6,882 nucleotides of DNA, from positions 12,231-19,112 of the forward strand of contig JALTMC010000334.1 in NCBI GenBank assembly GCA_027005175.1, given 5' to 3'. Under the pieces are notes generated by a model, which saw nothing but the letters and a program-made list of their open reading frames with translations, was not told where the DNA came from and did no database searches. This DNA is from Myxococcales bacterium. Its GTDB lineage: Bacteria > Myxococcota_C > UBA6777. Below, piece by piece: positions 1-5,775 of this stretch; position 1 is the stretch's first letter; every line of letters begins with the position of its first letter. The translations under genes and the position numbers were made by a program.

Positions 1-242
1 GGACCAAACAGTTCCTCTGGTACAGTAAATCGTGTGAGGAGGTGTTCAAAGTAAGCTCCATCTGTTACGACTTGATGCAAACGTCGAGCGACAAGGCTTT
101 TGGCCGTTCCGGGAGGGCCGATCAGCAGTAAGTGTTCTCCTGACAAAATGGACAGTAGGGCGAGACGTACCGCTTGATCGCGCTCTACCAATCCCTTCAA
201 CATCGCATCGCGAACCTGACGAATTTTCTTGTTTAATGACAT
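1..242 (-). CDS. ravA: RavA-like MoxR-family AAA+ ATPase, N-terminal part (cut by window edge)
   Basis: Translating the reverse strand from the ATG at 242-240 gives 80 residues that run off the left edge. A Walker A P-loop, GPPGTAKS, lies at residues 42-49. It is preceded by a helix with G-L-x-E-R-D-x-A-x-R-L and L-S-G-E, and followed by A-R-R-L, T-R-F-T-x-P-E-E and L-F-G-P. This matches the start of E. coli RavA almost motif for motif. MoxR ATPases are hexameric chaperone-like remodellers, and RavA normally works with the VWA protein ViaA, whose gene is not in the window. The start is supported by a GAGAAG-like Shine-Dalgarno about 5 bases upstream and by the short N-terminal extension usual for this family. 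Walker B, the sensors and the C-terminal domain lie outside, so intactness is unknown. The ATPase subfamily is secure; the exact RavA assignment is likely, not proven. Confidence 0.88.
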   Translation of the reverse strand, partial: MSLNKKIRQVRDAMLKGLVERDQAVRLALLSILSGEHLLLIGPPGTAKSLVARRLHQVVTDGAYFEHLLTRFTVPEELFG

Positions 243-304
243 ATCACTTCTCTACGTGAGCAGTTGTGAAAAGAAGATTCTTGTAGAGCCAACGAGTCTC
301 AAAA

Positions 305-354
305 CGAGGGGCCTACAACATGTTGTGGAGAAAAAACATTTTGTAGACCTCTCG
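305..354 (-). terminator. Imperfect long hairpin between the Asn-rich gene and the ravA-like gene
   Basis: Positions 305-322 and 337-354 form an inverted repeat matching at 15 of 18 positions around a 14-base loop. It begins 12 bases after the stop of the small Asn-rich gene in the minus direction. On that strand the stem is followed by TTTTGAG, a short T run, so it could be a weak intrinsic terminator ahead of the ravA-like gene. A perfect 12-base palindrome, ACAACATGTTGT (315-326), overlaps the left arm and the loop. A DNA-binding site is therefore an alternative reading. Confidence 0.4.
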
Positions 355-365
355 CTTGAATGAGT

Positions 366-509
366 TTACTTGTTGTCGTTTGTGGGTTTGTGGTTAGGGT
401 TGAGTTGATTGGACCGATTGTCTTGCGCCTCCTTGTACGCCGGGTTGTTCGGGTTCTTCACATTAGAACGTTGGGTTTGGGGAGTGGTCTCTTGTTTCTT
501 CTTGGACAT
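366..509 (-). CDS. Small hydrophilic Asn-rich protein with a duplicated R-S-N...N-P-N motif
   Basis: This encodes 47 residues from the ATG at 509-507 to TAA at 368-366. The frame is open up to 617, but the downstream start is chosen because a perfect GGAGGA lies seven bases before it and nothing comparable precedes the longer form. The protein begins MSKKK and has no Cys and no membrane segment. It contains two related units, RSNVKNPNNPAY and RSNQLNPNH, spaced by about 19 residues. It is rich in Asn, Lys, Gln and Pro, so it is probably soluble and largely disordered. I recall similar tiny Asn-rich proteins with NPNN-x-AY repeats as conserved hypotheticals in several phyla, but no function is established that I can name. 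It lies between two hairpins, upstream of the ravA-like gene and on the same strand, and may be its own transcription unit. Confidence 0.72.
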   Translation of the reverse strand: MSKKKQETTPQTQRSNVKNPNNPAYKEAQDNRSNQLNPNHKPTNDNK

Positions 510-516
510 AGAGTTG

Positions 517-522
517 TCCTCC
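517..522 (-). promoter_or_regulatory. Strong Shine-Dalgarno that decides the start of the 47-residue protein
   Basis: The minus strand reads GGAGGA here, seven bases before the ATG at 509. It lies inside the longer open frame that begins at 617, which argues for initiation at the internal ATG and a 47-residue rather than an 83-residue product. Confidence 0.7.
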
Positions 523-538
523 ATTTTGAAAATAAAGT

Positions 539-559
539 AGAAGCACACCATGTGCTTCT
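539..559 (-). terminator. Perfect 9-bp stem with 3-base loop after the nucleotidyltransferase gene
   Basis: AGAAGCACA at 539-547 pairs perfectly with TGTGCTTCT at 551-559 around the loop CCA. In the minus direction the stem is followed by ACTTTATTTT, a T-rich tail. It lies about 75 bases past the stop of the nucleotidyltransferase gene and about 30 bases before the start of the next gene. The best reading is an intrinsic terminator closing the two-gene unit. It could also sit in the leader of the small gene and affect its expression. Confidence 0.55.
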
Positions 560-633
560 TGTTTGATAAATTGAATCTAAGGAGTGGAGTAAGATTTGTC
601 TCTCCCGAAAAAATCACTGACCCAAAGACAAGG

Positions 634-1362
634 TTATTCTATGAGCCATCGGGGGACATCTTGGATTGATGCAAAAGATTCAGGCATCTTTCGCAACTTG
701 TTGTGTGCTGCCTGCTTAATGGCTTGGAGACGCCCTGGTAATTTTCGGGACCACTCGCCATGCCACTCTGGATGGGCATAAGGTCTGAGGATCCCTTCCA
801 GTGCGCCAGGGTTACTTCGTTCATCCAGCCATTTCATGATCTTGAGAAAGAGTTCCCAGCCTGATGCAGCACTCTTGTGGTCCAACTCAAGAACCAATGC
901 TTCAATCGCCCATCCCCCAACTTTCGGCAGACCTCCAGCACGGAGCCAAGCTTTGAGCCCACGTGCTGCGTGCATACGCTTTTGTTCTTTGAAAGGCGTT
1001 GACTCTGGAAGCTTACGATTTCCAAAGGCTGCGTTGGCAAATGCGATATCGATGCGAACAATGTCACTTCCAGGAATCACTCGAATGACGTGAGAGCGAG
1101 GTGTGGCCTGACGACTAAGGTTTTTTGTAATGGCTCTTGCTAATTCTCTACGTTGACTGACTGTGACAGGTTCTTTTGTCTCTATGCATAGGTCTAGATC
1201 ACTTCCTGCAATGGCGGTGTTTTTTTTCTGTGAGCCAGCAAGGTATACTTGTCCTCCAAGCATCTTCTGCACTTCTGTGGATATACGAGCTACATCTGCT
1301 CGCTCTTCTGGAGAGTAACTCCACGCAATAGAGTTCACCCAAGCTTCAAAGTAGCCATTCAT
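634..1362 (-). CDS. Pol-beta superfamily nucleotidyltransferase (OAS/CD-NTase-like fold)
   Basis: A 242-residue protein. The nucleotidyltransferase signature is clear: LAGSQKKNTAIAGSDLDLCI at about residues 41-60, with the G43-S44 turn, catalytic Asp55 and Asp57, and the third acidic residue Asp105 in VRIDIAF. Between them is an RRELARAI helix. After the catalytic domain, residues 130-156 (A-A-R-G-L-K-A-W-L-R, then W-A-I-E-A-L-V-L) resemble the helical PAP/OAS1-type substrate-binding domain. Such enzymes transfer NMP from NTP to RNA, protein, an antibiotic or another nucleotide; the substrate cannot be read here. The start at MNGYFEAW is chosen because its ATG overlaps the TGA of the upstream gene as ATGA, with a purine-rich AAAGAGAG just upstream. 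A start 75 bases earlier would only add an unconserved-looking tail inside the neighbour. All three metal-binding acids are present, so the enzyme is probably active. A CBASS cyclase is possible in fold, but no CBASS effector is recognised beside it. Confidence 0.85.
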   Translation of the reverse strand: MNGYFEAWVNSIAWSYSPEERADVARISTEVQKMLGGQVYLAGSQKKNTAIAGSDLDLCIETKEPVTVSQRRELARAITKNLSRQATPRSHVIRVIPGSDIVRIDIAFANAAFGNRKLPESTPFKEQKRMHAARGLKAWLRAGGLPKVGGWAIEALVLELDHKSAASGWELFLKIMKWLDERSNPGALEGILRPYAHPEWHGEWSRKLPGRLQAIKQAAHNKLRKMPESFASIQDVPRWLIE

Positions 1363-2462
1363 TGTATTGCTCTCTTTCGTTTTTTCAATTGAGGTAGCAG
1401 CATTGCTTTGCCTTCCCAGTCCTCTTCTTTCAGCCATGGAAGAAAAACGTCTTCTGGGACCTCTTTTAAATAGTATTGGTTGATGAGATAAGATAAGTAG
1501 ACATAGGGATGTTTTGCAATGGTGTCAGGTGGTGGGGGAAAAGGTTTCCCTTGCTGAAATGCTTCCATCATCTTTGCCCTATACATAAAAAATGGATACT
1601 CTTCTCCCAAAAGAAGCTCTATTTTCGGTCGGGCTAACTCTTTTGAGATTAGCTGTAACCAAGAATCATTTGGCTGTTGTTCTTCTGTCACTTTTCGACT
1701 GGGATGTGGGGCGAGGTGTGCTTCAGTCAGAGCAGTTTCTATGGTTAAGTATGCGAGGGAAGAGAGTTCTTGTTCTACAGCATAAGCAAGAAGGTTTAAA
1801 AATTGCCCTTGTGATATTAAGTTGCCAGCAAGTTCCACTAAAGGTTTGGGGGTTTTTCTTCGGGGCTTACCTTTTGCACGATTACTTCGAACTTTCATCG
1901 TTGGTCGTCGGCGTTGCCACAGGGCAATCAAGCTAAAAAGAGCGTTGGCATCTGTAACATCCAGTTGTTTATGCTGAAGGTTTCCCCGCACACGAGAGAG
2001 GGTCTGTGAAAACGCTGCAATACTTCGCCGATGGTACAAGATTCCCGGCGATAATGGTTCTCCCTGAAAAGCTCGACTGATACTTAGAAGCCATCGATGA
2101 TCTGTCCGCTCACACTGCATCCACGAGGCGAGACTGTTGGCAAGGGTCTTTGAGCTAATATTCAGTAGTGAAGCCAGGGCACAAAGTTTACGGGAAACTC
2201 CTGGAGTAGGAGCTGACTTCAAGTTAGGAGCAGGTAGTTCCTCTCGAATAAATGTAGCATCGAACTCTTTGGATATAAGATCACTGCTCAAAATAATTCC
2301 GAAGTCTTCTAGCCATGTACAGCATTCAATGATCATGCTGTTGTGATCGGACTTACTCCATTTTTTTCTCTCTCCAAGATCGAAGAGGTACCCTTGATCT
2401 TTTTGTTTCGGCCAAAGAAGAGAGGTTCCTTCAAAAATTAACGCACACAGTGGGTTCATCAT
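1359..2462 (-). CDS. Unrecognised 367-residue protein coupled to the nucleotidyltransferase
   Basis: I do not recognise this family. The protein has 367 residues, no signal peptide and no membrane helix, and looks cytoplasmic and mostly helical. Visible features are an N-terminal region with CCTWLEDFG (47-55); a Ser/Leu-rich helical section with LASLLNISSKTLANSLASW (96-114) that could be a helix-turn-helix-like element; a strongly basic stretch at 184-206 (QRRRPTMK, then KGKPRRKTPK) suited to nucleic-acid contact; a PPPP run near 309-312; and a basic C-terminus, KKRKRAIQ. ATG ATG at 2462-2457 follows AGGTG by nine bases, and upstream in-frame TGA codons exclude a longer form. Its TGA overlaps the nucleotidyltransferase ATG, so the two are probably made together and may interact. 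A nucleic-acid-binding partner or regulator is only a guess. Confidence 0.75.
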   Translation of the reverse strand: MMNPLCALIFEGTSLLWPKQKDQGYLFDLGERKKWSKSDHNSMIIECCTWLEDFGIILSSDLISKEFDATFIREELPAPNLKSAPTPGVSRKLCALASLLNISSKTLANSLASWMQCERTDHRWLLSISRAFQGEPLSPGILYHRRSIAAFSQTLSRVRGNLQHKQLDVTDANALFSLIALWQRRRPTMKVRSNRAKGKPRRKTPKPLVELAGNLISQGQFLNLLAYAVEQELSSLAYLTIETALTEAHLAPHPSRKVTEEQQPNDSWLQLISKELARPKIELLLGEEYPFFMYRAKMMEAFQQGKPFPPPPDTIAKHPYVYLSYLINQYYLKEVPEDVFLPWLKEEDWEGKAMLLPQLKKRKRAIQ

Positions 2463-2682
2463 TGATCATCACACCTGTTTTCTTACTTTCCAGCATGGGG
2501 GGGATCCCCATGGGCATGTCGTTAGCGAAGGCTAAATGGCGCCCAAACGGATATTCAGATGCTATATGTGTCATCAATACGAGCAAATAGTTCTCAACAT
2601 CACCTTCCTTACAGAGTAGAGTCCTACGTTCCAATACGGGAACCCTAAATTCGGAACACGAGCGGATCATCACTTGGCCCAT
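2431..2682 (-). CDS. Doubtful small ORF upstream of the 367-residue gene
   Basis: An 83-codon frame from ATG at 2682 to TGA at 2431 fills most of the gap between hemN and the 367-residue gene, and overlaps the latter's start by 32 bases. The product has no recognisable motif. Its middle (ENYLLVLMTHIASEYPFG) looks protein-like, but the first part runs through short GTTC/GAAC repeats and the only GAGGA is about 13 bases before the ATG, which is too far. It may be a small gene, the remnant of one, or chance. I keep it only because otherwise this stretch has no explanation. Confidence 0.25.
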   Translation of the reverse strand: MGQVMIRSCSEFRVPVLERRTLLCKEGDVENYLLVLMTHIASEYPFGRHLAFANDMPMGIPPMLESKKTGVMINDEPTVCVNF

Positions 2683-2722
2683 TCAGAACACGAATTCCTC
2701 TTCAACTCAGAACTCGGAACAC
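2651..2722 (-). repeat. Three GTGTTCYGA elements at 31-32 base spacing after hemN
   Basis: On the minus strand GTGTTCCGA occurs at 2722-2714, GTGTTCTGA at 2691-2683 and GTGTTCCGA at 2659-2651, so the starts are 31 and 32 bases apart. Near the hemN end the units also read as 7-base tandem copies, GTTCCGA GTTCTGA. A GTTCC-N6-GGAAC dyad follows at 2628-2643. The first copy touches the hemN stop codon. They could be degenerate heptamer repeats or spaced protein sites before the next gene. Confidence 0.5.
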
Positions 2723-4086
2723 TAAATCGTCATGGAGAAGATCCGGGTGGTGGGTTTGTTTCGGATGAGGTGGAGGTCAAAGGCCATACAGATGTTGCGA
2801 ACAAAGGGGCGAGCATCTTCGGGTAGTTTGAGGCCATATTCGGTTAACGTAACGAGGCCGTCGCTCTCCATTTCTTGCAAACGTTCAAGACATTCGGGTA
2901 GCTCAGGGAACTGAAGTCTCTCTTCTCGCCAGGTTGTTTCAAAGTGGCACATAATGTTGAGAATATGCTCGCGGATGACGAGGTCTTCGGCATTTAATAA
3001 GTGTCCTCGGAGTAAGGGGATCTTTCCCTTGTTTACGATGTCTTGGTACTCTTCAACGCTCTTGACGTTTTGTGCAAAGCTATACCAGGAATCAGAGATC
3101 GAACTCATTCCCAGGCCAACCATCAGTTTGGTTTTTCCCGCAGTATAACCCATGAAGTTACGATGAAGCGTCTTGGCTACCATGGCTTCGTACATATTGT
3201 CGGTTTTCAGGGCAAAGTGGTCCATGCCGATCTCGACATAGCCCAGCTCGTGAAGCATCTGTTTGCCTGTTTCGTACAACACACGTTTTTCGTCGGCAGA
3301 GGGCAGGTCATTTTCGTCGTAGCCTCTTTGTCCAACTCCTTTGATCCAAGGTACATGGGCATAGCTATAAAAAGAGATCCTGTCGGGCTTCAGGCTCTTT
3401 GTTTTTTCAATGGTATTGACAATGCTATCTTTGGTTTGATGGGGTAAGCCAAAGACCAAGTCATGACTCACTGAAGTGTAACCGATCTCTCTTGATTTAA
3501 GAGTGACAGCTTCGACATGCTCAAACGGCTGGATTCGATTGATCGTCTTTTGGACCTTCAGGTCGTAGTCTTGTACACCAAAGCTGTTGCGTCGAAAACC
3601 CAGGTCATAGAGGGTTTGTAAGTGTGCTTCGGAGGTGTGGTTGGGGTGAGCCTCAAAGCTAAACTCGTACTCATCACAGATGTCAGCACGTTGGAGGATA
3701 CCCTCCATCATCTCTTTTAAATGAGCAGGACGAAAGAAGGTCGGGGTTCCTCCTCCAAGATGGAGTTCTTTGATTCGAGGCCGCTCTGGAAACAAGTCAC
3801 AATACAAATCCCACTCTTTTAATAGCGTGGTAAGATAAGGCACCTCTACCTCGTGACGCTTTGTTATTCTTTTGTGGCACCCACAGAAAGTACAGAGGTT
3901 TTCACAGAATGGCAGGTGTATATAGATGCTGATGCCTTCTTCTGCATTAGACTCTGAAAAAGCCTGAACCATCGTGCGCTTCCAGTCCTCGACGTCAATG
4001 CCTTCCTTGTTCCAGAAAGGAACAGTCGGATAGCTTGTATAGCGAGGGCCAGGGATGTTATATTTCTGAACCAATGAATCCGTCAT
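2722..4086 (-). CDS. hemN: Oxygen-independent coproporphyrinogen III dehydrogenase (radical SAM)
   Basis: The protein has 454 residues, full length against about 457 for E. coli HemN. HemN oxidatively decarboxylates coproporphyrinogen III to protoporphyrinogen IX in the cytoplasm using two S-adenosylmethionines, so haem can be made without oxygen. The N-terminal YNIPGPRYTSYP (9-20) is the typical HemN opening. The iron-sulfur motif is C61-x3-C65-x2-C68-x-C70, preceded by IYIHLPF with Tyr55 in the SAM-contact position. The glycine-rich GGGTPTF (111-117), FSFEAHPN and the C-terminal HemN domain (E-H-I-L-N-I-M-C) follow. The CxC ending of the cluster motif separates true HemN from HemW-like relatives. 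The start gives the usual short leader before Q-K-Y-N; the ribosome site is a weak GAAAG. The gene diverges from the membrane-protein pair across a 210-base region. No full FNR site is seen upstream, only a GTCAA half. Confidence 0.95.
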   Translation of the reverse strand: MTDSLVQKYNIPGPRYTSYPTVPFWNKEGIDVEDWKRTMVQAFSESNAEEGISIYIHLPFCENLCTFCGCHKRITKRHEVEVPYLTTLLKEWDLYCDLFPERPRIKELHLGGGTPTFFRPAHLKEMMEGILQRADICDEYEFSFEAHPNHTSEAHLQTLYDLGFRRNSFGVQDYDLKVQKTINRIQPFEHVEAVTLKSREIGYTSVSHDLVFGLPHQTKDSIVNTIEKTKSLKPDRISFYSYAHVPWIKGVGQRGYDENDLPSADEKRVLYETGKQMLHELGYVEIGMDHFALKTDNMYEAMVAKTLHRNFMGYTAGKTKLMVGLGMSSISDSWYSFAQNVKSVEEYQDIVNKGKIPLLRGHLLNAEDLVIREHILNIMCHFETTWREERLQFPELPECLERLQEMESDGLVTLTEYGLKLPEDARPFVRNICMAFDLHLIRNKPTTRIFSMTI

Positions 4087-4177
4087 GGTACTTTCTTTTA
4101 TGAGATTACAGGATTAAGTCAACAAAGGGGCAGGTCTCCGAGGTGAGCCTACACGACGACTTACCATGGCGGGGCTT

Positions 4178-4207
4178 TTGACAAAAAAGGCGTCATGGTA
4201 TTCTTAT
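4178..4207 (+). promoter_or_regulatory. Candidate sigma-70 promoter for the membrane-protein pair
   Basis: TTGACA at 4178-4183 is a perfect -35 box. It is followed after 18 bases by TCTTAT (4202-4207, four of six -10 matches), or after 17 bases by TTCTTA. Transcription would start near 4214, leaving a leader of about 80 bases before the ATG at 4297. The call is by eye. It lies in the intergenic region divergent from hemN, which shows no other clear dyad. Confidence 0.4.
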
Positions 4208-4296
4208 CGAGACATCCGGTAGGATAGTGGAGTTCTGATATCGCGTCAACCGTGGGGATGAGTGATATGAGTTTTAAGGTTCGGTAAGGAGAGATT

Positions 4297-4728
4297 ATGC
4301 CAACATTTTCGCGATGGGCCATTCGGCTCGCGTTGTTTTATTTACTAAGCTCCTGGTTTCTTGAATTGTGGAGGTTGAGTCAGCCTCATTATGTACCGAT
4401 GCTTCCATGGGCACAGCGAGTGACCGTGTTTCATCTCTTCTTTGTGGGTTGGCTCACTCAACTTATCTTTGGTGTGGCGTACTGGATGTTTCCCACCGAG
4501 AGCCGCAAACGACCGCGAGGATCGGAGTCTCTTGGTATCGCAGTGTTGGTGGCTCTGAATGTTGGAGTTGTGCTTCGCGTTGTCTCAGAGCCCCTCTTAA
4601 CTCCATCTTCTCAACAGTCCGTGTGGCCCATCTTGTTGGTGGTGGGTGGAGCATTGCAATGGCTGGCCGCCTTGGGATTTTCGATCAATATCTGGCGTCG
4701 GATTCGAGGGCGCGGGAGGTCGAAATAG
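4297..4728 (+). CDS. Small four-helix membrane protein A, CcoN/NnrS-like H...GW pattern
   Basis: A 143-residue protein with about four hydrophobic helices (roughly 7-26, 44-64, 79-98 and 109-131) and a basic Arg/Lys-rich C-terminus, so an inner-membrane protein. Helix 2 contains H46-L-F-F-V-G51-W52 and then GVAYWMFP (59-66). Small membrane proteins with His five or seven residues before Gly-Trp and an L-x-x-G-V-x-[YF]-W-x-x-P tail are often annotated as relatives of cbb3 oxidase subunit I or NnrS, and the His may bind haem or metal. No full set of oxidase ligands can fit in this length, so it is not an oxidase by itself. The start has AAGGAG five bases before the ATG. Its stop is directly followed by the ATG of a paralogue, so both are in one transcript. 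The exact role is unknown. Confidence 0.8.
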   Translation: MPTFSRWAIRLALFYLLSSWFLELWRLSQPHYVPMLPWAQRVTVFHLFFVGWLTQLIFGVAYWMFPTESRKRPRGSESLGIAVLVALNVGVVLRVVSEPLLTPSSQQSVWPILLVVGGALQWLAALGFSINIWRRIRGRGRSK

Positions 4729-5169
4729 ATGCCTCGGCTTAGTCGGTGGATGCTTCAGGTCGCGCTGTTATACTTGATGACAGGACTCTCTCTTGGACTC
4801 TTAATGCTGCTGGCAAAAGTCCGGTGGCTTTCTCCTGCACTTTGGCGGTTGCGCCCGATCCATATCGAGTGCCTCCAAGTTGGTTGGATGTTCCATCTGG
4901 CTCTTGGAGTGGCATACTGGATCTTTCCTCGCATTAACAAAACACAGCGGCCTCGAAGTGAGCTGGCCTGGATCTCATTTGGAGTCATCAATATAGGGAT
5001 AGGACTGTACTGTGGAAGTATGATCTGGTTCGGCCCGGAATGGCTACCTCTGGCTCGCCTTTTGGAGTTTGTTGCCTTGCTTCTCTTTGCTGCCCACTTA
5101 GTGCCAAGAGTAAAAGCCTTCGGCACATCAACAACAGCCCATCGGAGCAGCAACCAAAACAAGGAATAG
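4729..5169 (+). CDS. Small four-helix membrane protein B, paralogue of A
   Basis: A 146-residue protein with four predicted helices (about 7-28, 43-66, 79-101 and 107-124) and a hydrophilic, Ser/Asn-rich C-terminal tail. Its ATG follows the TAG of the preceding gene with no gap, and GGGAGG within that gene lies nine bases before it. It aligns with its neighbour from the first residues (MPRLSRWMLQVALLYL against MPTFSRWAIRLALFYL), so the two arose by duplication or belong to sister families. Helix 2 has H45-I-E-C-L-Q-V-G52-W53 and then GVAYWIFP. The His is seven residues before Gly-Trp, not five as in A, and Glu47 takes the -5 position. A membrane heterodimer with haem or metal-related function is plausible from the pairing but unproven. 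It ends 21 bases before the convergent cytochrome gene, with no clear terminator between. Confidence 0.8.
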   Translation: MPRLSRWMLQVALLYLMTGLSLGLLMLLAKVRWLSPALWRLRPIHIECLQVGWMFHLALGVAYWIFPRINKTQRPRSELAWISFGVINIGIGLYCGSMIWFGPEWLPLARLLEFVALLLFAAHLVPRVKAFGTSTTAHRSSNQNKE

Positions 5170-5190
5170 GGGGAATGCTATGTCCATTTA

Positions 5191-5637
5191 TTACTTCTTT
5201 TTGCCTTGTCGGCTCAAGAATTGGATGTAATGAACCAGGGCGACTCGCTTCTTCATGGGCATCCAACCATACGATGCCATACCGTTTTTGAGGATCCCTT
5301 TGGTGATGCTTTTCATAATTTGCTTAAAGCTACCACCATATCGGAAGACTCCTTTGCCATAAGCAGTCGGCTTAATCTTAAGGCCTTTGGCCCCCGGACC
5401 ATCTCCATGTCCTTTTGCACCATGACACAGTGCACATAGCTGCCCATATGTCTTTTTTCCCAACTTGAGAACTGCCGCACTGACTTTCTTTTTGACTTTC
5501 TTCGAGGCTTTCTTCGAGGCCTTGCTTTTCCCCGCGTATGCAGCGTTAACGCCAACACTCGATAAGGAACCACCCACCAAGGACAGACCCATACACACCA
5601 CACCTACGATCATGCCAAAATACCACTGCTTCTTCAT
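5191..5637 (-). CDS. Secreted monohaem cytochrome c with Lys-rich N-terminal linker
   Basis: A 148-residue protein. A signal peptide (KK, a hydrophobic core from about residue 7 to 30, then AYA at 33-35) predicts cleavage before Gly36 and export to the periplasm. Next is a strongly basic linker, KSKASKKASKKVKKK (37-51), then one cytochrome c domain with the haem-binding C68-A-L-C71-H72, the common G-x-G-D-G-P-G-A segment (76-83) and Met120 in GMASYGWM as probable sixth ligand. This is class I cytochrome architecture, as in c6/cbb3-CcoP-like electron carriers. Cys15 lies in the signal core and does not form a good lipobox. An intact haem motif and Met make it a working electron carrier, with unknown donor and acceptor. 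It is convergent with the membrane-protein pair. Its upstream region contains an FNR-like box, so expression is probably tied to oxygen or a related signal. Confidence 0.9.
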   Translation of the reverse strand: MKKQWYFGMIVGVVCMGLSLVGGSLSSVGVNAAYAGKSKASKKASKKVKKKVSAAVLKLGKKTYGQLCALCHGAKGHGDGPGAKGLKIKPTAYGKGVFRYGGSFKQIMKSITKGILKNGMASYGWMPMKKRVALVHYIQFLSRQGKKK

Positions 5638-5729
5638 CTTAACTTTCTCTCTTTCTGTTTCGGTTCAAGCTTCTCGCTCTTTCTTCTCGGGCAAGACTAC
5701 CAGAATTCTTTTGTGGAGGCAACCTCATT

Positions 5730-5743
5730 AGACAATATTGTCT
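5730..5743. promoter_or_regulatory. Perfect 14-bp palindrome, candidate operator
   Basis: AGACAATATTGTCT reads the same on both strands. It lies 93 bases upstream of the cytochrome start codon. A -10-like GATAGT sits just beyond it on the minus strand (5755-5750), which would put a start point at about 5743, at the edge of this dyad. The symmetry suggests a dimeric repressor, but I do not know the regulator. Confidence 0.5.
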
Positions 5744-5775
5744 GTTGTGACTATCAAGAATTTTTGAACTTGGTG

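Noticed and set aside
360-566. Plus-strand Val/Leu-rich ORF opposite the Asn-rich gene
   Set aside because: It is the antisense reading of Asn/Lys codons, which gives artificial Val/Leu runs, and it has no ribosome site.
510-617. 83-residue version of the Asn-rich protein
   Set aside because: The first 36 codons cross a perfect terminator-like hairpin and lack a ribosome site, while GGAGGA supports the start at 509.
1363-1437. Longer nucleotidyltransferase starting at 1437
   Set aside because: It would lie wholly inside the upstream gene, and the ATGA junction with a purine-rich stretch supports 1362.
634-2462. Calling the nucleotidyltransferase pair a CBASS anti-phage system
   Set aside because: The fold and GS...DxD motif fit, but no phospholipase, nuclease, TIR, SAVED or membrane effector is recognisable nearby, and the family motif also fits other nucleotidyltransferases.
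4112-4124. FNR site upstream of hemN
   Set aside because: Only one half (TTGAC/GTCAA) is present; the other half does not match at the required spacing.
5159-5209. Terminator between the convergent genes at 5170-5190
   Set aside because: Only a six-base ACAAGG/CCTTGT pair with a loop of nearly 40 bases was found, too weak to support.
5040-5291. Plus-strand ORF spanning the end of membrane protein B and the cytochrome
   Set aside because: It is a shadow frame crossing a convergent gene junction, with no ribosome site or recognisable domain.
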